Source: Chloroflexota bacterium (GTDB taxonomy: Bacteria > Chloroflexota > Anaerolineae > J036 > Brachytrichaceae). From it: a DNA stretch of 48,873 nucleotides. Below, in pieces: positions 1-6,808 of the stretch (position 1 is its first letter; every line of letters begins with the position of its first letter). Position numbers and translations under genes: made by a program. A model generated the notes under the pieces. The model searched no databases. It saw only the letters and a list, made by a program, of their open reading frames with translations, and had not been told where the DNA came from. Location of the stretch: positions 1 through 48,873 of the forward strand of contig JAGHYX010000002.1 in assembly GCA_017743375.1 (NCBI GenBank), given 5' to 3'.

Positions 1-83
1 GGATCGCCCACGGGAGAGTGAGGGATGCGTTCCCCTAAATCGTATGACGACGTTTCGCTGGTGCTTGACATCACTACTTCAAT

Positions 84-1214
84 TCAATAATGCGGATGCG
101 AGGCTTGCAGCTCCCAGTCCAAAGGATCATCGGGATGGGCGCAGATCACGCGCTCAATAAAGTATTCGTAGCGGTCGGCGAAGCGCTCAAGCGAGAATTG
201 CTCGGCTCGCCGGCGGGCATTTTGTCTATTCAGTTGATCGACGCGCTGCACTGCCTCGGCCAACGCATCCACGTCACGCGGCGGCACAAGGTAGCCGCTC
301 ACGCCGTCCTGGATCAATTCGGCGGGGCCGCCTTCGTTGTACGCGATCACCGGCGTACCACCGGCCAGCGCCTCGATGCAGGTGTTCCCGAACGCCTCCA
401 CCCAATGTGGCGTCATCAGCATCGCCCTGGTATTGCGCACGACCTTGTGCAGCTCACTCTGCGGGAGAAAGCCGTGATAAGTCACGTCCACATTCGGATA
501 GCGCGCCCGGCAGGCTTCCCAGTATTCAGGGTGTTGCATCTTGCCGCATACGTCGAGTGGGAGGCCGAGCTTATCGGCGACGGCAAAGGCATCCTCCAGA
601 CCCTTCTCCGGCGAGATGCGCGCCACCCAGCTCAAGCGATTCTGCGGCTGCGGGTTGAAGGTGTAGCGCGTGAGGTCAACCCCGCCGTATAGCGACATCA
701 TGCGGCAGGGGTCAAGAAACGGAAAGGTGAGCGCCTGAGCGCAGGTGTTCACCGCGAAGCGATGCGGGAACTCGTAGAACCGCTCGCGGATCATGGCGTC
801 CACCGCGTCAATGGTGGAGCAGATGCTGATGATGTGGCCGACCGGCGTTTTGAAGAACGGCGTCACGTAGTAGGCCAGCCAGTCGTAGTTGATGCCGATG
901 ATCGCGTCGTACTGGTCTTGCACCCGCATGGCCAGCTCCCACATGCGCTCCAGCACGCCATCCGGCTGGCAGATGACCGGTTGGTCGCGCTGCGCAGTGG
1001 TGGCGTAGATCGGCGGTCGCCCTTCGATTTGATAGACCAGCACCTCGGGTGAGGGCTGGACGCTGCCCGCCGGCGCGGCGATGGCGACGCGATGTCCTCG
1101 GCGTGCCAATATGGGCGTCAAGTTCATCAGGTTGGTCTCAACCCCACCTCCCTCCCCAGATCCCAGCGGCCCGACCGGACTGGTGAGGAAGAGCACGCGC
1201 CAACGCTTGGACAT
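84..1214 (-). CDS. GT4-family glycosyltransferase (group 1)
   Basis: Predicted retaining glycosyltransferase of 376 residues that would move a sugar from a nucleotide-sugar donor to an acceptor at the cytoplasmic face of the membrane; the substrate cannot be read from the sequence. It has the two-Rossmann GT-B layout: a glycine-rich N-terminal loop (GSGEGGGVETN, about residues 19-29) and, in the C-terminal half, the donor-site pattern of GT4 enzymes (EAFGNTCIEALAGGTPVIA, about residues 275-293, the E-x7-E motif) followed by GGPAELI. There is no signal peptide or membrane segment. It starts 29 bases after the stop of the aldolase-like gene on the same strand, so the two probably share a transcript. 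Family assignment is firm, substrate unknown. Confidence 0.88.
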   Translation of the reverse strand: MSKRWRVLFLTSPVGPLGSGEGGGVETNLMNLTPILARRGHRVAIAAPAGSVQPSPEVLVYQIEGRPPIYATTAQRDQPVICQPDGVLERMWELAMRVQDQYDAIIGINYDWLAYYVTPFFKTPVGHIISICSTIDAVDAMIRERFYEFPHRFAVNTCAQALTFPFLDPCRMMSLYGGVDLTRYTFNPQPQNRLSWVARISPEKGLEDAFAVADKLGLPLDVCGKMQHPEYWEACRARYPNVDVTYHGFLPQSELHKVVRNTRAMLMTPHWVEAFGNTCIEALAGGTPVIAYNEGGPAELIQDGVSGYLVPPRDVDALAEAVQRVDQLNRQNARRRAEQFSLERFADRYEYFIERVICAHPDDPLDWELQASHPHY

Positions 1215-1243
1215 GAACGCACCAACCCGCTGAGGAGCGGGGG

Positions 1244-2698
1244 CTAGTCGGCCAGGCCGCGCACGTCCTCGGCGACCACCGGCGCAACGCCGAAGTCCTC
1301 TGGCTGCTTATGGATCTCTCGCGACGTAACAAAGCTCTCCACCATGCTCTTGGTGTTCTCCACCCTCAGGCGGTTGAAGAGCATGGCGAAGCGCTCTTGA
1401 AGGGCCGTGCGGATGCGCGCGCGGTCGGCTTCGGGCAACGACCAAAGGGCTTGCTTGAACGGGCCGGTCGCCTTCTTGCGCGTCTTGTGGAGGAACTGCT
1501 CGTCGGTATCGCCTGGCTTGCGCTCGTCGGCGGCGTTCTTGAAGAGCCATTCGGTGATCTCGTCGTTCAGCGCCTTGGGCAGGTGGGCGTAAGCGATCTG
1601 CTGAAAAGCTGTGGCCAGATGGACTTCAATTGCGCCGGACTGGACGAATTTGCCAAATGCCTCTTCCGGCAGCGTGCTGGCTCCGTGCTGGACTGCGCCG
1701 CCCAAGCCGTATTCCTCGCGGGCAGCAATGGATAGCTCACGCAGCGCCTCGAAATCTATGTTTACCTGCGCGATCGAGCCGTCGGGCAGCACCACGCCGC
1801 CATGCGTTGTGCCGGTCTGCACCGAGATCTTGCTCAGACCGGGCTGATGCTTGATCTGGCGGAGATAGCCATTCATAAAAGCGCGCAGCTCATGTACATC
1901 GCTGTTTTTGTGTCCGATCTCGCCGATCTCACCGCCCAGCGAGACGATCACCCCTGCCGGCTGGCGCTGACGGATGTAGTCGCTGAACAGCGCGCACAGC
2001 TCATAGTTGGCGCGTTGTTGCTCGTCCAGCGTGGGTTTGCTCAAGTCAACCAGGGTCGAGGTATCAATGTCAATGTTATAGAAGCCGGCGGCCAGCGCCT
2101 CGTCAATCAACTTGCGCAGCGCTGCCAACTCCGCGTCCGCGTCGCTCTTGTACTTTTTGGCGTTCACCTGGAAGTGGTCACCCTGAATGAACAGCGGGCC
2201 GCGATAGCCCTCTTTGATCGCTGCCGCCAACACGACGCTGACATACTCCGCCGGCCGCTGGTCGGTGTAACTCATCTCGCTGCGCGCGATCTCGAAGATG
2301 AACGCCCCCACCTTCCCCTCGACGACGGCGCGCATCGCTGCGCGCGCGGTGTCGTAGGCCATCATGCGGATGTTCATCGCCGGCGTGGTGAAGTCGTGGT
2401 CGAGCGCGTTTCTCCCGCGCGCGATGTACAGCTCATGAATGGACGCCGGGCGAATCCCCAGTGCCTGGGCGATCTCCCAGATCAGCCAGCGGGCTGCCGC
2501 TTGTTGCTCGGGCGGGCCGAAGACCGCTGCCCACACCAGCGCATCAATGCCGCTGGCACGCAGCGCACGCTCGTCCCGCACGCTGACTTCCAGCGCGGTC
2601 GTCGCAAGCACTTCGCTTGAACCAACCGGCGATCGCACAGCAGCCACCTGAATCGCGTCGCCGGCCACCTTGACGAGGTCTCGAATCGCGTTAGACAT
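1244..2698 (-). CDS. Class II fructose-bisphosphate aldolase-like protein
   Basis: Zinc-dependent class II aldolase-fold protein of 484 residues. The ATG at 2698 is chosen because AAGGAG lies at the right distance upstream; a longer reading frame extends to 2881 but its extra 61 residues are basic and do not look like protein. Family landmarks are visible: an Asp-His pair (D174-H175 in GDHFQVN), EIGEIG, a THGG loop and QHGAS near residue 345. These match the Zn- and phosphate-binding regions of class II aldolases, but the first motif is not the usual LDHG and the protein is over 100 residues longer than FbaA. It could be a sugar-phosphate aldolase of another specificity. It lies just upstream of the glycosyltransferase. 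Confidence 0.8.
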   Translation of the reverse strand: MSNAIRDLVKVAGDAIQVAAVRSPVGSSEVLATTALEVSVRDERALRASGIDALVWAAVFGPPEQQAAARWLIWEIAQALGIRPASIHELYIARGRNALDHDFTTPAMNIRMMAYDTARAAMRAVVEGKVGAFIFEIARSEMSYTDQRPAEYVSVVLAAAIKEGYRGPLFIQGDHFQVNAKKYKSDADAELAALRKLIDEALAAGFYNIDIDTSTLVDLSKPTLDEQQRANYELCALFSDYIRQRQPAGVIVSLGGEIGEIGHKNSDVHELRAFMNGYLRQIKHQPGLSKISVQTGTTHGGVVLPDGSIAQVNIDFEALRELSIAAREEYGLGGAVQHGASTLPEEAFGKFVQSGAIEVHLATAFQQIAYAHLPKALNDEITEWLFKNAADERKPGDTDEQFLHKTRKKATGPFKQALWSLPEADRARIRTALQERFAMLFNRLRVENTKSMVESFVTSREIHKQPEDFGVAPVVAEDVRGLAD

Positions 2699-2728
2699 CA
2701 CACGCTCCTTGACGCATACACCCCTGGC

Positions 2729-2770
2729 GCGCCGGGCGATCCCCCGGCGCAACAGTTTGCCAATAGTATA
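2729..2770 (-). promoter_or_regulatory. Aldolase leader: -10 box and leader hairpin
   Basis: On the minus strand a TATACT hexamer (2765-2770) could be the -10 box of the aldolase-like gene; no good -35 hexamer sits 16-18 bases upstream. Downstream of it the leader has a perfect 8-bp hairpin, GCGCCGGG/CCCGGCGC with a 6-base loop (2729-2750), about 20 bases before the AAGGAG ribosome site. There is no T-run, so this is not a simple terminator. It may be a regulatory or stabilising hairpin; tentative. Confidence 0.35.
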
Positions 2771-2850
2771 TGCGCTTCGGTCGCCCAGAAGGTCGCAAGA
2801 CCAGCAACACTTTGTCCTCCTCGCACGAGAGGGCTTGTCTCTTACACGCA

Positions 2851-2995
2851 TGCCCCCTTTGCGAATGGATGCGTTCACCAAAGGTGATCCCTATGCGCTC
2901 ACCACGTCAAGCATAACCGCCCCACATCATGAATGCACCCGCGTTCACCGATTGACAGCCCACCGGCGGTTGCCCCCGTCGGCGAATGCACCCGG
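2851..2995 (+). repeat. Intergenic motif copies (TGCCCC...GGYGAATGCACC family)
   Basis: The 337-base divergent gap at 2699-3035 holds no gene but carries related short motifs: TGCCCCC followed by GCGAATGGATGCG (2851-2873), GAATGCACCCG (2931-2941) and TGCCCCC followed by GGCGAATGCACCCGG (2971-2995). Similar sequences occur upstream of hoxY (13238-13260), at 32181-32200 and upstream of rpiB (38876-38892). They may be transcription-factor sites or a small dispersed repeat; see the finding on this motif. Confidence 0.5.
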
Positions 2996-2997
2996 GT

Positions 2998-3026
2998 AAG
3001 ACATACACCACTGCACACCTTAAAAT
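2998..3026 (+). promoter_or_regulatory. Promoter of the M24 peptidase gene
   Basis: AAGACA (2998-3003), a 17-base spacer and TAAAAT (3021-3026) resemble a sigma-70-type promoter. The ATG at 3036 follows the -10 box by only 9 bases and has no Shine-Dalgarno sequence, so the transcript would be leaderless or nearly so. The recurring GAATGCACC motif lies just upstream. Confidence 0.5.
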
Positions 3027-3035
3027 AACAAGACC

Positions 3036-4136
3036 ATGATGTTCGCCGAACGCCTACGCCGGCTGAAGCAACAGCTCACCGCCGCAGGTGTGGACTTCCT
3101 CGCCCTAGTGCCAGGACCAAACCTCGTTTATTTCACCGGCCTGCGCATGCACTTGAGCGAGCGTCCCATCGTCGCGCTCCTGCCGGCCAACGACGCGCCG
3201 CCCATTCTGATCGCGCCGGCCTTCGAGGTGGGCAAGGCAAGCGCCGAATTAGCCTGGCGCACCTATAGCTACGCCGACGGCACGCCCTATCAGGCGGCCT
3301 TCGAGGCTGCCGCAAACGCCTGCGACCTCCACGGAAAGACGATCGCGGTCGAGCCGCTGGGCATGCGGATGATGGAATGGACGCTGCTCAGCCAGGCCGT
3401 CCGCCAGCTCAAGCACGTGTTCGCCACCGAGCTGATCGCGCCGCTGCGGATGGTCAAAGACGCGACAGAGGTGGCGAAGATCCGTCAAGCGATCGCGCTG
3501 GCCGAATCGGCGTTCACGCGGACGCTGGGGCACATCCGGGCCGGCATGACCGAACGCGAGGTCGCCGGGGTGCTGATGGGCCATCTGCTGAGCGCCGGCG
3601 CGCAGTCGCTGCTCTTCGAGCCGCTGGTCCAGGCCGGTCCGAACGCGGCCAACCCCCACGCCCATGCCGGCGACCGCCCCTTGCAACGCGGCGACCTAGT
3701 GGTGATTGACTTCGGCGCGGTGGTGGATGGCTACGGCAGCGACATCACCCGCACGATCGCCATCGGCGAGCCAGACGCCGAGATGCGCGCCGTATATGAG
3801 GTCGTGAAGGCAGCCAACGCCGCCGGTCGAGCCGCGGCGCGCCCTGGGGCGACCGGCGAAGCGGTCGATCGCGCCGCGCGGGCGGTGATCGAGTCTGCGG
3901 GCTACGGTCCTTCTTTCACTCACCGCACCGGCCACGGCCTCGGCCTGGAGGGCCATGAACCGCCCTACATGGTTCGCGGCGAGACCACCATATTACATCC
4001 CGGCATGACCTTTACTGTTGAGCCTGGCATCTATCTGGCTGGCAAAGGCGGCGTGCGCATTGAGGACGACGTGCTGATCACCGCCGAAGGCAGCGAGACC
4101 CTCACCACCCTCACGCGCGAGCTGATCATCCTGTGA
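3036..4136 (+). CDS. M24-family metallopeptidase (Xaa-Pro aminopeptidase/prolidase type)
   Basis: Cytosolic metallopeptidase of 366 residues expected to cleave Xaa-Pro bonds in peptides. An N-terminal creatinase-like domain (about residues 1-135) precedes the pita-bread catalytic domain. All five dinuclear-metal ligands are present: D225 (VVIDFG), D236 (SDITRT), H300 (RTGHGLG), E329 (TVEPG) and E343 (VRIEDD). The second His of the GHGLGLEGH loop (H307) is also kept. Length and architecture fit the PepQ/YpdF group; whether it is an aminopeptidase or a dipeptidase cannot be decided. An ATG also occurs at 3039. The next gene begins 15 bases after the stop, so the two are probably co-transcribed. 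Confidence 0.9.
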   Translation: MMFAERLRRLKQQLTAAGVDFLALVPGPNLVYFTGLRMHLSERPIVALLPANDAPPILIAPAFEVGKASAELAWRTYSYADGTPYQAAFEAAANACDLHGKTIAVEPLGMRMMEWTLLSQAVRQLKHVFATELIAPLRMVKDATEVAKIRQAIALAESAFTRTLGHIRAGMTEREVAGVLMGHLLSAGAQSLLFEPLVQAGPNAANPHAHAGDRPLQRGDLVVIDFGAVVDGYGSDITRTIAIGEPDAEMRAVYEVVKAANAAGRAAARPGATGEAVDRAARAVIESAGYGPSFTHRTGHGLGLEGHEPPYMVRGETTILHPGMTFTVEPGIYLAGKGGVRIEDDVLITAEGSETLTTLTRELIIL

Positions 4137-4151
4137 TATTCCCAGCGCCTC

Positions 4152-5075
4152 ATGACCGCCTCCCATCCCCACCCACCCGCCGATCTGCTGGTGCTATGGG
4201 CCTGGGAATATGACGCTGACTTCATCGGTCTATTAGAGGACGCCTGTCGCGCCCGCGGCGTGACAACGACTATTTGCGGTCCAGACGACCTGGCCGAGCT
4301 CACCGAGCGGCTGGACCGCGGCGAGCTGCGGGCCAAGATAGGGCTGGATCGAATATGGGACTGGGGCGGAGAATATGAGCGCCACGTGCCGGCCATGCAG
4401 CGCAACATTCCCCTGATGGTCAACGATTACGCGCGCGTGCGCCACGCCTGGAACAAGCTGAACATGCATGCCTTGCTGATCCAGCATGGGCTATACGTGC
4501 CCTATCTGATCATCATTCCTTCTTACGAAGAGCAACCGAGCCTGCCACCGGTGGACCTGACCCCGCTGGGTGGGAAGTTCTCGGTGAAGGGGTTACACAG
4601 CGGCGGCAGCGGCGTATTACAGCCGGCCACGCGCTGGGAGGACGTGCTCCGGCAGCGTAAGGAATGGCCGAGCGATCAGACCATCCTGCAGGCCTGGGTG
4701 GAGCCGAAGCTGCTGGGCGGGCGGCGCGCGTGGTTTCGCGTGTTCTACGCCTGCGGCAGCACCTTCCCCTGCTGGGCCGATGACCGCACCCACGTTCACG
4801 AGCCGGTGACGCCGCAGGACGAGGCACGCTTTCAGCTCGGCATCCTGCGCAGCATGACCCAACAGATCGCCGGCCTGTGCGGACTGAACCTGTTCTCCAC
4901 CGAGATCGCCCTGGATCAGCGCAACATTTGGCAGGTCTGCGACTACGTCAACGAACCATGCGACTATCGGCTGAAGTCCACCACCCCCAACGGCGTGCCG
5001 GACGAGGTCGTGGCGGCGATCTGCGACCGGCTGGCCGGCTGGGTCAAACGACAGGCGCGCTTCATCAGCATTTGA
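4152..5075 (+). CDS. ATP-grasp-fold protein of unknown substrate
   Basis: A 307-residue soluble protein that resembles RimK/glutathione-synthetase-type ATP-grasp ligases. An N-terminal region (VLWAWEYDADF) resembles the pre-ATP-grasp domain. A glycine-rich loop with basic residues (KFSVKGLHSGGSGV, about 143-156) could be the ATP-grasp loop, and a C-terminal acidic/Asn segment (STEIALDQ ... CDYVNEPCDY) lies where these enzymes bind metal and nucleotide. Such enzymes join a carboxylate to an amine or thiol through an acyl-phosphate. The substrate and even activity are unproven; similarity is by fold pattern only. It sits between the M24 peptidase and the SIMPL gene, which may hint at peptide chemistry, but this is speculation. 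Confidence 0.55.
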   Translation: MTASHPHPPADLLVLWAWEYDADFIGLLEDACRARGVTTTICGPDDLAELTERLDRGELRAKIGLDRIWDWGGEYERHVPAMQRNIPLMVNDYARVRHAWNKLNMHALLIQHGLYVPYLIIIPSYEEQPSLPPVDLTPLGGKFSVKGLHSGGSGVLQPATRWEDVLRQRKEWPSDQTILQAWVEPKLLGGRRAWFRVFYACGSTFPCWADDRTHVHEPVTPQDEARFQLGILRSMTQQIAGLCGLNLFSTEIALDQRNIWQVCDYVNEPCDYRLKSTTPNGVPDEVVAAICDRLAGWVKRQARFISI

Positions 5076-5143
5076 GGTCGAGGAACGATCTGCTGGGGTG
5101 CAGCGTCTAGAGAGCAGCACGCCATAAGGAGGTTAGTCGTAAG

Positions 5144-5872
5144 ATGAACAATCACCTATTCTTCCCACTGGTCGCCGGTGCGCTTGCCGTATCTGCGCTT
5201 GCCCCATCGCTGACTTACGCGCGCACAACTGCGCAGAACAACGAGTCCTTCCGCCGCACGGTCACCGTCACGGGCTATGGCCAGGCCAGCGCCGTCCCCA
5301 ACGTCGTGCGCATCACGCTGGGCGTAGAATCCGTCAACCCCAAGCTAACCCCCGCGCTGAGCGAAGTGAACCGCAAGATGGCGGCGGTCATGGCCGCCCT
5401 GGAGAAGGCCGGCGTGGCCAAGAGAGACATTCGCACCGTGGATTTCAGCGTCTTTCCGGAGCGCGCGTATAGCCAGAGCGGCCCTGGGCCAATTACCAGC
5501 TATCGCGTGAGCAACGTCGTGCGCGTCACGGTGAGGAAGGTGGAGGAGAGCGGCGCAGTGCTCGACGCGGCGATCAACGCCGGCGCGAACGTGGTCCAGG
5601 GGCTGAACTTCGAGGTGGAGGACATGAAGCAGGTGGAAGCCAGCGCGCGCAAGGCGGCGATGGACGATGCCAGGGCCAAAGCCGAATCGCTGGTCAGCGC
5701 AGCCGGCGCGAAGCTGGGGCGCGCCCTCACCATCTCCGAGTTCAGCATGGGCGGGCCGCCCATGCCGATGATGGCCTTCGCCGCCGAGGGCAACGCAGCC
5801 AAGGGGGTCTCCCTCGCGCCGGGCAGCCAGGAGATCACCATCCAAGTGCAGGTGACCTACGAGATAGAGTGA
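5144..5872 (+). CDS. Secreted SIMPL-domain (DUF541) protein
   Basis: Protein of 242 residues with an N-terminal signal peptide: a short polar start, a hydrophobic core (about residues 5-21) and an Ala-rich exit near TYARTT. The mature part is one SIMPL/DUF541 domain, recognised from the opening VTVTGYGQASAVPNVVRITLG, the repeated Ala/Lys-rich helix (KAAMDDARAKAESLVSAAG) and the closing ITIQVQVTYEIE strand. Relatives such as YggE are periplasmic or surface proteins linked to oxidative-stress tolerance, but the biochemical role is unknown. An AAGGAGG site ends about 11 bases before the ATG. A strong terminator follows directly, so this is the last gene of the 3036-5872 unit. Confidence 0.88.
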   Translation: MNNHLFFPLVAGALAVSALAPSLTYARTTAQNNESFRRTVTVTGYGQASAVPNVVRITLGVESVNPKLTPALSEVNRKMAAVMAALEKAGVAKRDIRTVDFSVFPERAYSQSGPGPITSYRVSNVVRVTVRKVEESGAVLDAAINAGANVVQGLNFEVEDMKQVEASARKAAMDDARAKAESLVSAAGAKLGRALTISEFSMGGPPMPMMAFAAEGNAAKGVSLAPGSQEITIQVQVTYEIE

Positions 5873-5882
5873 CCGTCAACGT

Positions 5883-5915
5883 CGAGGGCAGAGCGCGCTC
5901 TGCCCTCGGATTTTT
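5883..5915 (+). terminator. Rho-independent terminator after the SIMPL gene
   Basis: A perfect 26-base palindrome (5883-5908, arms CGAGGGCAGAGCG/CGCTCTGCCCTCG) is followed by GATTTTTG. It ends the rightward unit and lies just before the stop of the convergent toxin gene. Confidence 0.92.
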
Positions 5916-5929
5916 GCTCGTGCGCGATC

Positions 5930-6280
5930 TTAGCCCGACAGCCATGTTGCTATGTTCTGTCTAATGCGACTGAGCCGCTGTGCTGAGATTTGGCCGATAG
6001 CACCTAGCAAGATGTCACCGGATACAACGGCCAGGCGCGCCGCCCGAATCACACTTGCTACCTTTAAACCACTTTGCAAGAAATCATTATCTCCTTGATT
6101 TATCAGATTGTCTAAGCCTTTAATATAATTTTGCGTCTTAGACGAAACCATACAAATTAACCAATCATCAAAACCGTATGGAAGCTGACGCAATAAGGGC
6201 ACAGGGCGCAACTTGACTTGCTGCATAGAGGTCGCCGGAAAGAACGCAAGAGCGATTCGACCCGACTTCTTTTTATTCAT
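5930..6280 (-). CDS. MazF/PemK-type toxin-like protein
   Basis: A 116-residue protein that matches the MazF/PemK ribonuclease-toxin fold: GRIALAFFP near the start, the KLRPVPLL strand, DDWLICMVSSK, and the C-terminal DFLQSGLKVASVIRAARL followed by a LGxxS-like segment (GAIGQISAQRL). Family members cut mRNA and are neutralised by an upstream antitoxin. The small gene just upstream fits that position. The usual strongly charged N-terminal part is short, so activity is not certain. Base composition here is clearly more AT-rich than in neighbouring genes, which suggests horizontal transfer. No clear ribosome site is seen; the 31-base gap to the upstream gene suggests translation from a shared mRNA. 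Confidence 0.75.
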   Translation of the reverse strand: MNKKKSGRIALAFFPATSMQQVKLRPVPLLRQLPYGFDDWLICMVSSKTQNYIKGLDNLINQGDNDFLQSGLKVASVIRAARLAVVSGDILLGAIGQISAQRLSRIRQNIATWLSG

Positions 6281-6311
6281 TTGCGGTCACTAACATATTT
6301 ATTTTTTAAAG

Positions 6312-6569
6312 CTACATAGACACACCTTGGCCTTTCTGTTCTTGGCTATCATGAAAATGCACTTTTATGTCAGCTTCACTGTATAGCTCTGGCTCATCCT
6401 CTGCACTATGCGCCAATGCATATAGCGAAAGCACATTCCATGCTTTTCGTTCAAGCTCTTCTGGCCTTGATTGTTCTTGCAACAACTGTTTAGCGAGTTC
6501 AAGCAGTTTTTCTTGTTGTGGTCGAGGCAGTTTCTGTATGCTTTGGTAGATTTCCTCATCAAGCGTCAT
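6312..6569 (-). CDS. Putative antitoxin partner of the MazF-like toxin
   Basis: An 85-residue, acidic, helix-rich protein. The ATG at 6569 is chosen because AGGAGG lies 6 bases upstream; an in-frame extension to 6710 lacks support. The first half (MTLDEEIYQSIQKLPRPQQE, then a Leu/Lys-rich helix) resembles DUF2281-like antitoxin leaders, and the second half is acidic with no recognised domain. Its place directly before a MazF-like gene and its size are typical of an antitoxin. The call rests mostly on context. The AT-rich composition matches the toxin gene and differs from the flanks. The 239 bases between this gene and the ABC-F gene (6570-6808) show no further gene. Confidence 0.6.
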   Translation of the reverse strand: MTLDEEIYQSIQKLPRPQQEKLLELAKQLLQEQSRPEELERKAWNVLSLYALAHSAEDEPELYSEADIKVHFHDSQEQKGQGVSM

Positions 6570-6808
6570 GTGCACCCTCCTGAAGGCATTGCATTTGACG
6601 TCGTATCTCTTGATTGCTATGTCGCGGCGGGATGACCAGCAGGCATATCCACTATGAGGCGGCCTAGGCGAGACAGATACCCGCTTAACCTCCTGTTTTG
6701 GATTGATCATACATGCATTCTTGGTTTCCAGTTAGGCAAAGACCTGCACTTCGCCCACCCCTAAGATTCGCTCTCGTCGGCCAGCAGCCTACTGCACTCC
6801 CTCGCCGG

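Noticed and set aside
6570-6710. N-terminal extension of the antitoxin to 6710
   Set aside because: The extra 47 residues have no ribosome site at the upstream ATG and are not protein-like; AGGAGG sits right before the ATG at 6569.
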